Positions 46,158 through 57,494 of a stretch of 64,000 nt of DNA are shown piece by piece (position 1 is the first letter of the stretch; the number at the start of each line of letters is the position of its first letter). The notes beneath the pieces were generated by a model. That model was not told the origin of the DNA. It was given only the letters and a program-made list of their open reading frames with translations, and made no database searches. Source of the DNA: Corbicula japonica (Eukaryota; Mollusca; Bivalvia; Venerida; Cyrenidae). Where the stretch lies: contig JAZAYU010000887.1 of NCBI GenBank assembly GCA_038501625.1, forward strand, positions 1 through 64,000. The letters run 5' to 3'. The position numbers and the translations under genes were made by a program.

Positions 46158-46299
46158 CAGCACTCTTGGCTAGGCGATGTCGCCGTGTCTGGTGCTTAGT
46201 TCTGTTCCTTTATGTCTGAAGGTTTGTTCGTTGGTTACTTATCTCACCCATATGTATCTTACTTCCACGAACATGAATCCTTTCGGGGATCCCTTAATT
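46158..46299 (+). repeat. Direct repeat, copy 1
   Basis: CAGCACTCTTGGCTAGGCGA to GGGGATCCCTTAAT is repeated almost exactly at 46630-46770. GGCTAGGCGATGTCGCCGTG resembles the middle of the SINE at 26541 and 62861, so the unit is probably SINE-derived. Confidence 0.9.
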
Positions 46300-46629
46300 C
46301 GAAAGTTAGCTGTTTGAATTGAATTATCTCCCCTTAACATAATATATATATCTTCAATTCAGTGTATCGAAAGATCCAGATGACTTTCATTGTGTGTGTG
46401 TCTCTGTCTATAGCACTAGTGTGCATAAAAACTCCAAAAATAAAAAGGAGGAAGCACGATGCTAATAGATGTGTATATATGTAATTGTCCTACATGTTTG
46501 TATATGTATAAAAAATAAGTGTATGTAAATGTCTAGGCAGTCAGAAGGTCATGGTGGATAGTTATGGTTTATATGCGTTACCGGAAATTTCTCTATTGAG
46601 AACTTGGATGGCACGTCTATAACCATGCA

Positions 46630-46770
46630 CAGCACTCTTGGCTAGGCGATGTCGCAGTGTCTGGTGCTTAGATTTGTTCCTTTATGTCTGAAGGTTTGTT
46701 CGTTGGTTACTTATCTCACCCATATGTATCTTACTTCCACGAACATGAATTCTTTCGGGGATCCCTTAAT
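46630..46770 (+). repeat. Direct repeat, copy 2
   Basis: Second copy of 46158-46299, about 472 bp downstream, with four or five differences. Confidence 0.9.
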
Positions 46771-47241
46771 CCTAAAATGCGCAAAAATTATGTACATACT
46801 TTGTATTGGAGATATATATTATAAAAAAACAACAGCAGAAATAAACAACTACCGTCAATTTCATTATTATTGAAAATATTCATGAAGTTCTATAATTTTT
46901 GTTTATGGAGAATGTTCACTGAATTGAGAGACATAGTTGATTAAGATAAATGACAATAAATGATAAAACCATGCCTCCAGATGTCTTAATTTTGTGTTTC
47001 AAAAAAGCTCAAATGCACTTAAGAAATGGCTTCCTAATTGTATATAAATTGCTATCTTCCAGAAGCTTTGTCCCTTGTCCCCCACCAGGGCTTTGCCCTG
47101 GACCTACCGGAGCCCTAGCGCCCCCCTGGACCCCCAGCAAATTTTCAGGATTTTAATTATTTTGAAAGATGCAAACATCATTTCTGGATACTCTGACAAA
47201 GCAGTATTGCGGGGTTATTAATCACCTTCAGTGATAGCTCT

Positions 47242-48243
47242 AGTTTAATTTGTCGACAGCATCTTTAGCGTTACGGTCATGATGAAGGAACTTGGAATCT
47301 TGCAGAATATCTCGCAAGCTGAATATCCGACAGCTCGCAGCTCGCCGAGTGACGGATATTTTCATTTATCATGTCTCGAGCCTGTTTAATTATAAATGCT
47401 AGTGATGTATGATATTTTGTGAAGTGACATCAAAGATAAGCTAAAAACAATAAAATAATCACATTCAACCGGTGTTCTTTTCGCGCTAAAATTAAAAAAA
47501 AGAAAACCTATTTCAAGTGGCAATTTTTTCTTACCGTGAAATGAAAAATCATTTCAATAATCAATATATTATTTATATTGTTTGTTTGTTTTTGTTTATT
47601 ATGAGACTATAAGGGAGAATGTAATTAAATAAAATACCAGTGACTTGTTTACAGCTACCGGTATTACTTTTTCTTGCTAGAAATGTGTTTGCTCCTTACA
47701 TATTTAATGTAACACATTTTCCGAGCAAGTTAAAATTTGAATGATAAACAGTTTCTGTTTAGTAACCTTACCTTAGAAAAAATATGAGCTGCCGCATTTA
47801 ACTGTGCGCTCAATTTATTCTGAAATAACTTGTTGTTAATCATAATTGCCGGTGTGCCATTCAAGTTAATATCAAGAAGTGACTTTTTGTTGCAATACCC
47901 TTTGGGAGGTAGATAACACTTGGCGATCTCGAAGGGGTCTGTACACCATCTTGTAACGTCTTTTATCTGCCAGGTAGGTTCACGAAACCTGTGGTGATTG
48001 AGTATATTGTCCTTTACATTGTTGCAAATGTTTTAGGGCATTTTTGGTTCGGTATTTTATTTTGCACTGTAGGGTCATGTAGTTTACATGGTCGCTCTCT
48101 GCCGCAGAACTCCGGTGTCGGACATTTAAACAAGTTGGCTGTCGTACAAGAATTGCATGTTGCACAAGACGGTATTTCATTTTGTGTAAAGATAGAGTTA
48201 AGCAAGTCCCTCTAGAACTCAGTGATCTCGTTTTGCACAAACT
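47242..48243 (-). pseudogene. Partial copy of HEPN-NACHT gene exons 1-2
   Basis: 48243-47772 aligns with exon 1 (61789-61217) from about residue 38 on and 47381-47242 with exon 2 (60903-60742). Damage: the first ~37 codons are replaced by unrelated DNA; Glu44 is a TAG stop; one T is lost in the run CCCTAAAAA, shifting the frame; exon 2 has a 20-bp deletion (GAGCGCATCGATGCATTGCG) and its donor CAG|GTACAT has become ACTAGAG. The exon 1 donor AAG|GTAAGG and exon 2 acceptor are intact. Introns and 5' flank (to about 48640) also match, so this is a genomic duplicate, not a retrocopy. No NACHT or LRR part was found downstream. Confidence 0.88.
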
Positions 48244-48801
48244 GATAACTTCTGAACACTTCAGAGAATATGACCATGTAACTGGACATGTATAACATAA
48301 CCAAGCTTTGAAAATTCAAACATGTACCGAATTGGCGCGTGGATGGCAACTGGGCATGTATGGGTAGAATCAAATCGACAAAGAGGCTGTGTTTAAATAT
48401 GTTTATTCACCATTTTCGATAAAATGTAAAAAAAGGTTTATCCAAACGGCCTTATTTCTTCTTCGAAAACGAACAAAAAAAGATACCCCGTTTATTAAAT
48501 TTCATATCATTGATTTTTTTTTATTCACCGCTAACAAAGCACTTGAATAACCACGAATGTATAAACGAATAAGATATACGCAGAACATGACAATAGATTG
48601 ACATTATTTTTCAATGAACCTGATATCCAAATAGATTTTAGTGCGTCAAATATTTGATTATTTAGTTTTGGAATACCTATTGTATTAAGTAAACACGGTC
48701 ATAGCAACTATCTATATAAGATCAGCGTACAATGTAACTTGATACATAATCATTCCACCTTCAGTTCAAACATTTTTAAAACTTGACAATTCAATTGATA
48801 T

Positions 48802-48944
48802 AGCAAAACGTATGCTACTCCTGTGAAACTGCACTCCAATCAGGTTACAGCAAAACGATATGCTTCTCCTGTGAAACTCAACTCCGATCAGGTTACAGCA
48901 AAACGGTATGCTACTCCTGTGAAACTGTACTCCGATCGGGTTAC
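48802..48944. repeat. 48-bp unit, three tandem copies
   Basis: AGCAAAACGTATGCTACTCC, then TGTGAAACTGCACTCCAATC and AGGTTAC, repeated three times with a few substitutions. Confidence 0.93.
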
Positions 48945-51730
48945 GTGGAATACCGTGTGGAATACTCTGTAATCAGTTTGGATGCACCGCGCCTAAATAC
49001 TGCTGAATATACGTTCATCGAGACGAAAAAGATGTCATTTTCCCCGTCTTTTTTAATAAATAGGTATAAAGAAAATAGTTATGAATTGTTTTCTATAATA
49101 CTTAAATTTACAGACTCAACTATTATCGTTTGAATACAAAATAATTAAAATACCTTTAAAAATATAATTTACAGTCACATCTGTTTTAAAGATCTTAAAT
49201 GAATTTATGGTCTTTTTTACATGTTATTATTGATGAGCATTGCTAATGGTCTACTGAAGTCAAAATCTGTGCTCCTCACAGGAAACTGGTATGAACTTAG
49301 TTGCTGAGACAGGTGTGATTACTTCATAAGTTGTAGCTCGACTATTAGAAGAATATTTCTATTTAATATACTCACCTTTTCATCAGCATATGCGTTTATG
49401 TTGCTGTCCAGTTTTGTTCAAAGTGTGCATGTAACCTACTTATATATTACAAATACTACAGCGCAAGCTTTTAAACTTGGCCCACTAGTTCACATCTTAT
49501 CCCGAGTGTGTATGCCATATCTCTTGTTTTCTTTTTGATCAAAGCATGGCGTTTTTTTACTTAAATGCCGACTGAAAATGAACTAATACGCTTTTCCTTA
49601 TATGTTCTCAGTGTAGTGTAATAAGCCAAACTGCAAATGTGCAGTGAATTAATAATACTTGCATCTATGCCATCCTACATTGTACATTCGTTACCAACAA
49701 AATACTTACTCCGTCTCTGATATCTTACTTTCCTTGCCTGTGTAACGGCCGAGCACTACTAAAAATCATTTAATTTACCTTGTTCAATATAGAATCTAGT
49801 TGGGATGATCAACCATCATCAAGAAATAATTATTCACATTCAGAACCATTTGCAAATTCGTCAAACAGCTTCAGAGTTCATCAATCTCTATGTAATTCAA
49901 TGCATTTTGACATCTTCAACATCCGGGCATTTCGTAGCTTTTAGATCACACCGCAGAATTCATAAAATCATCAAATACTCAATATTCTGCATTAAAACCC
50001 ACACCTTGTCTATTTTGTTATAATTATTTATCAAATCTATGTTTTATGCAATTATTTGTTTCTTTGTTTTGACACGTTGTTGTATTTTCATTTTATGCGA
50101 AAATAACAATTCACCTCTTCAACTGAAATTGTATTCTGGTACCTGGCATCAAAAGCCGGGACCCAATCAAGACTATTATAAAAAGACCAACAGAGAAGAA
50201 ATTTCGCATTCGTTCGCCAGCTCTTCATCAGAGCGTTTCCAAAAATAGACTACTACACTGTCAAGTGTACGGTGACGGTGTCACCATTGGTGGGACCAGT
50301 GGCAGACCATTGGCAAGAACCACAGGCAGATCTTTGGCACGACCTTTGGCAGACCATTGGCAATGCCTTTGGCTGACATTTGTCAGAGTGCACTTGGCAT
50401 AACTAACCCTAACTTCATTTCATCAAATTATAAATCACTGTGTATAACAGTCTCACAAATGATCCGTTCATTGAACAAGTATTACCAAGGGCGAACGAAT
50501 GTCGTGAACAACAGAGGCACCAAAACACTGTCACTCCAAAGTGACCCTGTCAATTGCAAATAGCTCCATCGGTTATCAAGACACAGTTCATACACTGTGC
50601 ACTTTGCTCAACTGTAAGCGCCAAAGTCGCCTTACCAGTTGTCATATAGCTACCGTACCGAATAGGGTGAATCGCCCTCTCGTAAAGTGTCATTAGATAC
50701 TATCTTATTCAGGACCAAGCGTCCACCTTGTCGTATTGCAAAATACCGACAATTCCTGTTTCACCAGAAACAGAAGCCCGTACATACTAGTGCGGATGAG
50801 GTAGCCAGTGTCACTGCACACATTTACATAACCGATAGCACAGTCCACTTGGTCTAAGGACAATCAGCTGGCAATTACGCGTACTGAAGTTCCTTTTGAC
50901 CCAAGTGCTTCACCACAAACATAACGTGCCTTACAGTTGTTCAGCATTTATTCACAAAGTTCCAAGCTCATAGCACCTTTCAACACAAATCGCTTAAGGC
51001 CCTCTAGCAAGTTATCTGATGCGATCCCACATTTTCGAACAACGTGTCATAGTGTACATATTGTATTGTCTTGTACATTTACCAATCATCGTTGGAGTCG
51101 TTTTTATACTCCGTTCAAATTGAGAATCCCCCTGTAAATATATATTCCCATAACCAAGTACACCTGACGCGACACGTTACACCTGACTGAATTCAAAATG
51201 ATGATATTAATGATGTTGATGATTATGGTGATGAAAATGATGATGTTTATAATGATAATTATGACATCTTATCTATTGCATTACTCATTTTCGAGACGGA
51301 ATCAAGTCTTGGGTACAGATTAATGTCACTTAATATTGATTATATATTAGCATGCCTAATTAAAATTGCGCAAGAGATATATGTATGAAGTATGAAGTAT
51401 GGTCTACGATACTGTCACGTGACTGCCATCATAAGACTGTCACGTGATCACTCCGGTCGGACTTAAATCTGAAAACATTTTTTTTGTTAGTTAACATATC
51501 TTTAAATTATTTGATAATTTATTAGATCCGATTTACTCGTTCACTGTTATTTTCCTATTATTTTAAATTTATAAAAATGAGACCTTAAATGATGCGACGT
51601 AATTCACAATTCGTGTCTAAACATGAGAAAGAGTACCAATTGGTCAGTGATACATAATGTATAACGACGTAGCAGCTATGCGTTGTTTTAATACTTTTTT
51701 AAAAACTTTTATGAACATCAACAAGACAGT
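48945..51730. other. Intergenic, no gene recognised
   Basis: AT-rich DNA. 50250-50400 is rich in TTTGGCA/ATTGGCA words spaced 11-16 bp. A secretory-looking frame at 50039 (MFYAIICFFVLTRCC..) has no supporting splice site. 51180-51270 is a GATGAT-rich patch; 51400-51450 holds GACTGTCACGTGA twice. Confidence 0.4.
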
Positions 51731-51733
51731 TAG

Positions 51734-52663
51734 GCCCCAGTTACACAGACGGCCGGTGCCCAATATGTTATTTTATTTTAAGTTACTCGCTGTTTTGGAC
51801 GGTTGCCATGCGTGAGGTTTTCTGTGTAACCGGCCATCGGTGATGGACAAGTGTTCAATCGGCTAAATAAATATTTCCTAGGTTGCTTGTAGGAGACTGA
51901 AACCAACTCAAACAGGAATGGGTCGGTGATAAGTATGATTTTATCGGTAAAAATGCTGCAATACTATCGGTTTTGTCGTTTGTAAATCGGATGTAAATCG
52001 GGCGTAACGCTGATAAATCGGTGTTTAATAGCTAATCATCAGTGGTTCAACACTTATCGTCAGATATGGCCGGTGATTCATATTTGGTTATCTTTGTTTG
52101 ATCGGTGACACCGGTGGTTAAGAGCTTGCATATCTCGTGATATAGGTTGCCTTCGGTTCTTTTCTTTAAAAAAGTTATGTTTAAGTGATGAGAACCGATG
52201 ACCTTTTCAGTTTACTGAAAAACATCACCGATGACATGACGGCAGCAGTCGATTGGTCACAGATTGAATCCCTATTAACCACCGATCAAAACCGACAAAA
52301 TCACACGCTTTAATTCTCATCTTTTTTTTCTATCGGTGGTAGGTATTAGTCGATCGGTTGCTTATCGGTGGCCCATCGGGGATATCGGTTGTAGACAGGT
52401 TGTCGATCGTTGACGGCGGTTGATGACAGGCTGTCAATCTGTTATTTGTAAAATATTTTCACCGATCGAGAATTTTAAACATGTTCAAAAATCCCAATCG
52501 GTTATTTTTCACCGACAGAACTTATCTTTTCTCAAGAGCAGTTGATCGGTGGCAAACAGGTGACCAAAAAGTGATATCGGTGTTTAATACGTTGTCATCG
52601 GTTCCCTCCATAATTTGGCTGAAAAACTCACCGATCACTCACCGATGGCTCTGTGTAACTGGG
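51734..52663. mobile_element. 930-bp TIR element packed with ATCGGT motifs
   Basis: The ends CCCCAGTTACACAGA (left) and its inverse TCTGTGTAACTGGGG (right) define the element. Inside, ATCGGT or its complement ACCGAT recurs more than a dozen times in both orientations, a pattern of subterminal transposase-binding sites extended through the whole element. No transposase was seen. Target-site duplication not determined. Confidence 0.75.
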
Positions 52664-52910
52664 GTGTTATTACATATGCTAAAATATATAAATTCAATAA
52701 TACCTATTAGTGTTACTTTTATTATCAGTAGAATCGACAAAAATATTTGATCATGGAAACAATTCATGTGTTTCCTACGCAGTGACTGTTCATAAAATAC
52801 AGGGTGTAACACTACATTATTATCAATATATTCCTGTACCCTTTTATTCTATTGTACATTACAACTGAGAGGTGGGTCAATCTTGTTCGCCATATAACAT
52901 TTAAGGTTCC

Positions 52911-53074
52911 GCAAAGATTGCAAATGGCGAAAAGTGGCTAAATTTTCAAAATTGAATTTTGGGGGAAAGACTTATCGCCACCTAGATTTTAGTAAATAAA
53001 TGTATTTAGCTACGGATGTAGTAAATGTTTGCAAGCTTAATTTAGTCTAATTCATGTTCTTTGCGGAACCTTAA
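52911..53074. mobile_element. 164-bp MITE with TTAA ends
   Basis: TTAAGGTTCCGCAAAGA at the left and TCTTTGCGGAACCTTAA at the right. TTAA at both outer ends is the target site of piggyBac-like elements. Confidence 0.8.
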
Positions 53075-53288
53075 ACAGTAGTGCTTTTTAGAGAATGAGT
53101 GATTTTCCTAAGAAAATCTCTATGCATTTGTTAAAAAACACGGAAAGTTTCTTGCATTTTATTCGTTGCAAATTATACGTTTTATTATATTATGATGTAA
53201 TATACTATCATTGTGATCACATCATACAAATTGAGTTGTTTGAGAGAGAGAGCAAATTTATTTTAAACAACGCATAGGGTCCCCAGTA

Positions 53289-54664
53289 TGGAAACGCATA
53301 GGGCCCCCCTGTTAATTAAGATCGCGATATATTTTACGCATCATAACATCTTATTATCATGCATAGAGATATTTTCACTTGAATAGCCAAAAATATCTAT
53401 GTATCACGTGAAACGGTTGTGCAGACAGAACTGACATTTTCCTGTTATTCGCGAAATGATTTAAACCATACCAAAACTTTCTGCTAAAGATGATATTTTT
53501 AAACTATATAACGTGAAAAATTGTATAACGTTAGTTACTGTTGGAAAGTAGGTAATATGTTTCACCATGTTTCCTTACAAAAGGTTAAGGGTAAAGACAT
53601 TCCAAAGTGTTTTTACTTTTTCCTTTGGTTTGTAAAAATGTTGAACGGTACTAGTATTAACAATGTCAAAGTAAATGCTCAGTTACAAGTCATAGTGATT
53701 GTTTTTTTATGAGCAAACCAAATGCTATCTCTTTGAAGAACAACCGAGGGCTGCTTCTGCTCCTGGTCAAAACTTTGTTGACTGTTCATCACTTGCCCCA
53801 GGAATATAGATAGTTTAGATTCCTGCTTGCCCCCATCAGTGCCGAATGTTCCAGGCTAACTGGAACATAGACTTTCCATGTGTATATTATAATTATTGAA
53901 ATAGGATCTTCGTGGGAATCTTCATAAGACTCCCACAACAATAAATGTGAACCTTTGTTAAGGTGACCGAAACGTTGGGTGTACTGTGCTTATTTCAGAA
54001 TGCACATCCTCCCCCACCCCAGTTGCTCTAGTCATGAGGGGTCATAATTTACCATTCTATTACCTTCTCATATATTGTGTGCTTTCGAATTCACCATTGT
54101 CGAGCTGATATGTTGGTGGAGTTAATTCATTAAGACAACTTGTACTTGTTCACACGAGAAACTGCTGGGGCAAGTATATGGTTGGTCACACTAAAACCTG
54201 GCTGAAACCCCCAAACCGGAAACCCTTTGTAAGCCCAGGTCCGGATTTTCCTTCTTTGTGATGTCATTTTAAAAATTGATTTTAATGCATGTAAACATAT
54301 GGTTTTCCCTATAATTTTGGCCGTGAGGGAAGGCTATGTATTCTGAATGGAGGATTTTGGCTTTTTTAAACTCTCTTTTGGCTGTCCAAACCTACAATTA
54401 AATAGAGCTAGCCGCCATTTCACCACTTTCAGAGAGCATGTTCATGATGACGTTATATCGAAAGAAGTTTGGCGCAAAAAATATTGCGTAAAACACAAAA
54501 TAACGCCAAACATATCCATTTACTCTTGTTAAATATCTGTTTTAACCAATAAAATATTGTAGATAAACGGTAAAAATATCTTGGAACTGTTTAAAATTAG
54601 AAATTTTGACGTTAAAATAATTATCGCGATCTAGATTACCAGGGGGGACCCTATGCGTTTCCAT
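53289..54664. mobile_element. 1376-bp TIR element, TA-flanked
   Basis: The left end TGGAAACGCATAGGGCCCCC is inverted at the right (GGGGACCCTATGCGTTTCCA), and similarity extends through TAAT..AGATCGCGATA. TA flanks both ends (53287-53288, 54665-54666). A second partial copy of the terminus (AACGCATAGGGTCCCCAG) lies immediately outside the left end at 53269. Open frames inside are short; no transposase was recognised. Confidence 0.75.
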
Positions 54665-55052
54665 ACCATATTCACGTTTGAACAGGATTTATTTTGACGT
54701 CTAAATTCATAAAAATCCGTGGCTGGTTGTTTACACGATATTCTTTGAAATATCGTGGTTAAAGAATTGTTTGAAATTTTTCAGTTTTGACCTACATAAA
54801 GAAACATTGTTTTAATTATTAGTGGTGTGACATTAGATTTATGTTAATATATACACGGCTTCCATGTAAGTTGCAGTGGCTAGAGTCATAATTAGGCAGA
54901 TGTATTTTTATATGTTAAATTAATGATTTATAGCATATGAGATTTAAGACATATAAAATTTTAATAATTCATTTTTTATCAGAGGTGCGCTACAATCCAA
55001 ACACTTGTAAAGATAAAATGTTTGGTTTATCATTCCAGATAAGAGTAAACGC

Positions 55053-55058
55053 TTTATT
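55053..55058 (-). terminator. Poly(A) signal of the HEPN-NACHT-LRR gene
   Basis: AATAAA on the minus strand about 20 nt past the stop codon, giving a very short 3' UTR. Confidence 0.55.
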
Positions 55059-55079
55059 TTTTCTTGTTTTGACTTGACT

Positions 55080-57494
55080 CTATTGAGCTGTTTGGAATTT
55101 CAAAGTCATAGACGCATAAAAAGGTTTTCCCTCATGCTCATCAACAGCGTAGTCTATTTTAATATCATCATATTGATCATCAGTCACGAAGAGTCGAAGA
55201 TGTTTAATGACTGTTAATCTATCTATTGACATTATATCTTGCTCAATATTCTTCCACTCCTCTTCAGATGGTCCGTCACACCTGTTTAATTTAACCGTGA
55301 CAGACTGAGGCAGACCAGAGGCAACACTGAGGAACAGGTCTCTCCAGTCTGTTGACGACATTTTAACATACTTAAGTTTTATAAGTTCTAGCTTTGACAT
55401 TGTTGGGGAGAAGAGAATCTTTGTGTCATCAATACAATGAACGCCAGCACAAAGTAAGTGTCCATGCAATGCTTTAGAAGTCATTGGCTTTCTTTCTAGC
55501 TCCGCACTTTCTAATTCTGCCATTGCAAATGAGAAGCGCGTATGATTGAGATACATATTCAGATTACAAAGGTTTAGAAACTCGAGTTGGGGCAGCTCTC
55601 CGAGACTGAGGAACAATTTCCTCCACGGCTCTTTGTCATCGACATTTCTATCATCTAAATTTTCAAGCGTTAAACGTTTGAGTTGTGTTAATGTAGGAAT
55701 TGTTTGGATCATCTCCTGGCAGTATTTCATGTTATTTAGTAGTAAACTTGAAAGGACCTCTGCTCCACGTAAATCCTCCCACAATGAGGTGTTTGTAATG
55801 GAGTTTGGATAGAATTTAAACTCTTTCAGACATGCAGGGTTTAAGCGTAGCTCTTTAATTGGTACTTTATTAAGATAAAGGATTTTTAACTCTTTCAAAC
55901 TACGCAAGTCTAAGCTTATTTCAAAAGAATCTAGCGGATCGTCTACGCTTAAACAACCAAGGAGCGGACTGAACACTAACTCCTCGCGATAGCAGTCTAT
56001 GTTTTCTAGTTCGAGCTGTCTTAATGTTGTTGTCTGGCGTATATAATCGCATAGACGTTCAATTGTTATAACAGGCATGCCAACGCGGACAACAGACAAC
56101 GATTGTAAACGTGCCAGTCCTGTGAATGCAGCTGTAGCTGTAAAATCCGAATCTTCTGACAGACGTATGGGATATAATCCATACAGAAGGTCCTCGTATC
56201 CACTTAGTCTTATACATTTTATTGACCGGGCTGCTTCATTGAGCAGGTTAACCAGCCATGCGTTTTCCCCTTGACAAATAGTTGTCAATGTCTCCAGGGA
56301 ACTGAACACACCACTATCTAAGGACCCCAGGAATTCTTCTATTGGGTTATACCACTCGTAAGAATCTTCCTGTGCAGATAATTTTAGCGATTTGATTTTT
56401 CCTTTATTGACGTGTATTATTTTTTTCAAATCATCTGAATAATCATAGTTACGGAACAGTACATCCTGGAGAAATACTGAACAAGTTTCATTTTCATTCC
56501 TCACACTTTCTTTAAAGCATTCCAGTTGCATGCACTGGTAAGATTTTAATGTTCCCTCATCGTCATAATTATAAACAATGTCATTCCTGTATCGGCACGT
56601 ACCATTATCACGATCAACGACTTTCTGGAGCTCATCGGAAATACTTGCATACACTTCTGGACTCTCCCCACACACAAACACAAACACATCTGACATATCT
56701 AAAGTAATTTGAAGTGATGAACATTTCTTCAGAGTGGTTAATTGTACAGTTTCGTCTTTCCATTCTGACGTTATGTAAATAGCAGAAAAGAATTCTTGTA
56801 CAGACTTGTGCTGAAAGTAAACTTTATACCACTTCACTGCGATTATTCTACTGTCCTTGGTTTGGCACAGAAGACCAACTTTTAAACAAAATTCGATTTC
56901 ATGGTCGGTCATGAACTGTAAGACTTTTTCTCTATCAAAAATCAAAGATGAATCTTCACTCTCTCCAAACAGGGTAAAGAAAGCTAATTTCCCTAACTTC
57001 ATGATAAGGTTGATATAACGGTTACATGTCGTATTCTTTTTCATACAATTCGGGAGTGCAGTGTCATCGCTTGCTTCCGGATGTATATCTGGTAAATCCT
57101 TTTTGATTAAACCACGTTCAAGTGTTAATTCAATAATGTTACTGTAAACTTCACATTTTGATTTACCAATGGGAAGACCACCAAAGAACAGGCAAATAAG
57201 CTGAAGCAGTATGTATGGAATTAAAAGAATTACTTCTTTGACGTAAACAGTGTTAACTGCTTGGTGAAAAGCTGAAATGTCTTTCTGTACTAAATTTAAT
57301 CCTTTATCATTAAGTATTTGAATTGCCTTTCTTTCTAGCTCATGGCGTGTGTTCTCATCAAGTATCGAGATTTTAACATGTCGGTCAATATGATGGGGTG
57401 ACAGCCCTATTGTTCCTAGTTTCCAGGACCTTGTCGTTGTGAGCACGGTGCAACTGTTTGGATGGTTGTTGTGTGGTATTGCAGGTGTTTTTTT
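55080..57494 (-). CDS. Exon 4, distal part: NACHT C-terminus and LRRs
   Basis: The frame is open from inside the insertion end, through KKTPAIPH.. and the sensor-1-like CTVLTTTRSWKLG, then the helical and winged-helix region typical of NACHT proteins (VSPEVYASI-type stretch absent; HKSVQEFFSAIYI fits the family pattern of Y/FxHxSxQEFxxA). From about residue 880 irregular leucine-rich repeats follow (LKELKILYLNKVPIKELRL; LTQLKRLTLENLDDRNV; LPQLEFLNLCNLNM). It ends FQTAQ-stop. No frameshifts in 789 codons, so this part is either under recent selection or only recently disabled. Confidence 0.9.
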   Translation of the reverse strand, partial: KKTPAIPHNNHPNSCTVLTTTRSWKLGTIGLSPHHIDRHVKISILDENTRHELERKAIQILNDKGLNLVQKDISAFHQAVNTVYVKEVILLIPYILLQLICLFFGGLPIGKSKCEVYSNIIELTLERGLIKKDLPDIHPEASDDTALPNCMKKNTTCNRYINLIMKLGKLAFFTLFGESEDSSLIFDREKVLQFMTDHEIEFCLKVGLLCQTKDSRIIAVKWYKVYFQHKSVQEFFSAIYITSEWKDETVQLTTLKKCSSLQITLDMSDVFVFVCGESPEVYASISDELQKVVDRDNGTCRYRNDIVYNYDDEGTLKSYQCMQLECFKESVRNENETCSVFLQDVLFRNYDYSDDLKKIIHVNKGKIKSLKLSAQEDSYEWYNPIEEFLGSLDSGVFSSLETLTTICQGENAWLVNLLNEAARSIKCIRLSGYEDLLYGLYPIRLSEDSDFTATAAFTGLARLQSLSVVRVGMPVITIERLCDYIRQTTTLRQLELENIDCYREELVFSPLLGCLSVDDPLDSFEISLDLRSLKELKILYLNKVPIKELRLNPACLKEFKFYPNSITNTSLWEDLRGAEVLSSLLLNNMKYCQEMIQTIPTLTQLKRLTLENLDDRNVDDKEPWRKLFLSLGELPQLEFLNLCNLNMYLNHTRFSFAMAELESAELERKPMTSKALHGHLLCAGVHCIDDTKILFSPTMSKLELIKLKYVKMSSTDWRDLFLSVASGLPQSVTVKLNRCDGPSEEEWKNIEQDIMSIDRLTVIKHLRLFVTDDQYDDIKIDYAVDEHEGKPFYASMTLKFQTAQ

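Noticed and set aside
47091..47156. Proline-rich frame (PPPGLCPGPTGALAPPW)
   Set aside because: Arises from a C-rich dispersed repeat (CCAGGGCTTTGCCCTGG palindrome), not a gene.
49805..50023. 72-codon plus-strand frame
   Set aside because: No motif, no paralogue in the window, composition as expected by chance.
50039..50248. Secretory-looking frame MFYAIICFFVLTRCC
   Set aside because: No splice site, homologous copy or domain; hydrophobic starts are common in AT-rich DNA.
55546..56274. Plus-strand open frames opposite the LRR exon
   Set aside because: Antisense shadows of the long minus-strand coding exon.
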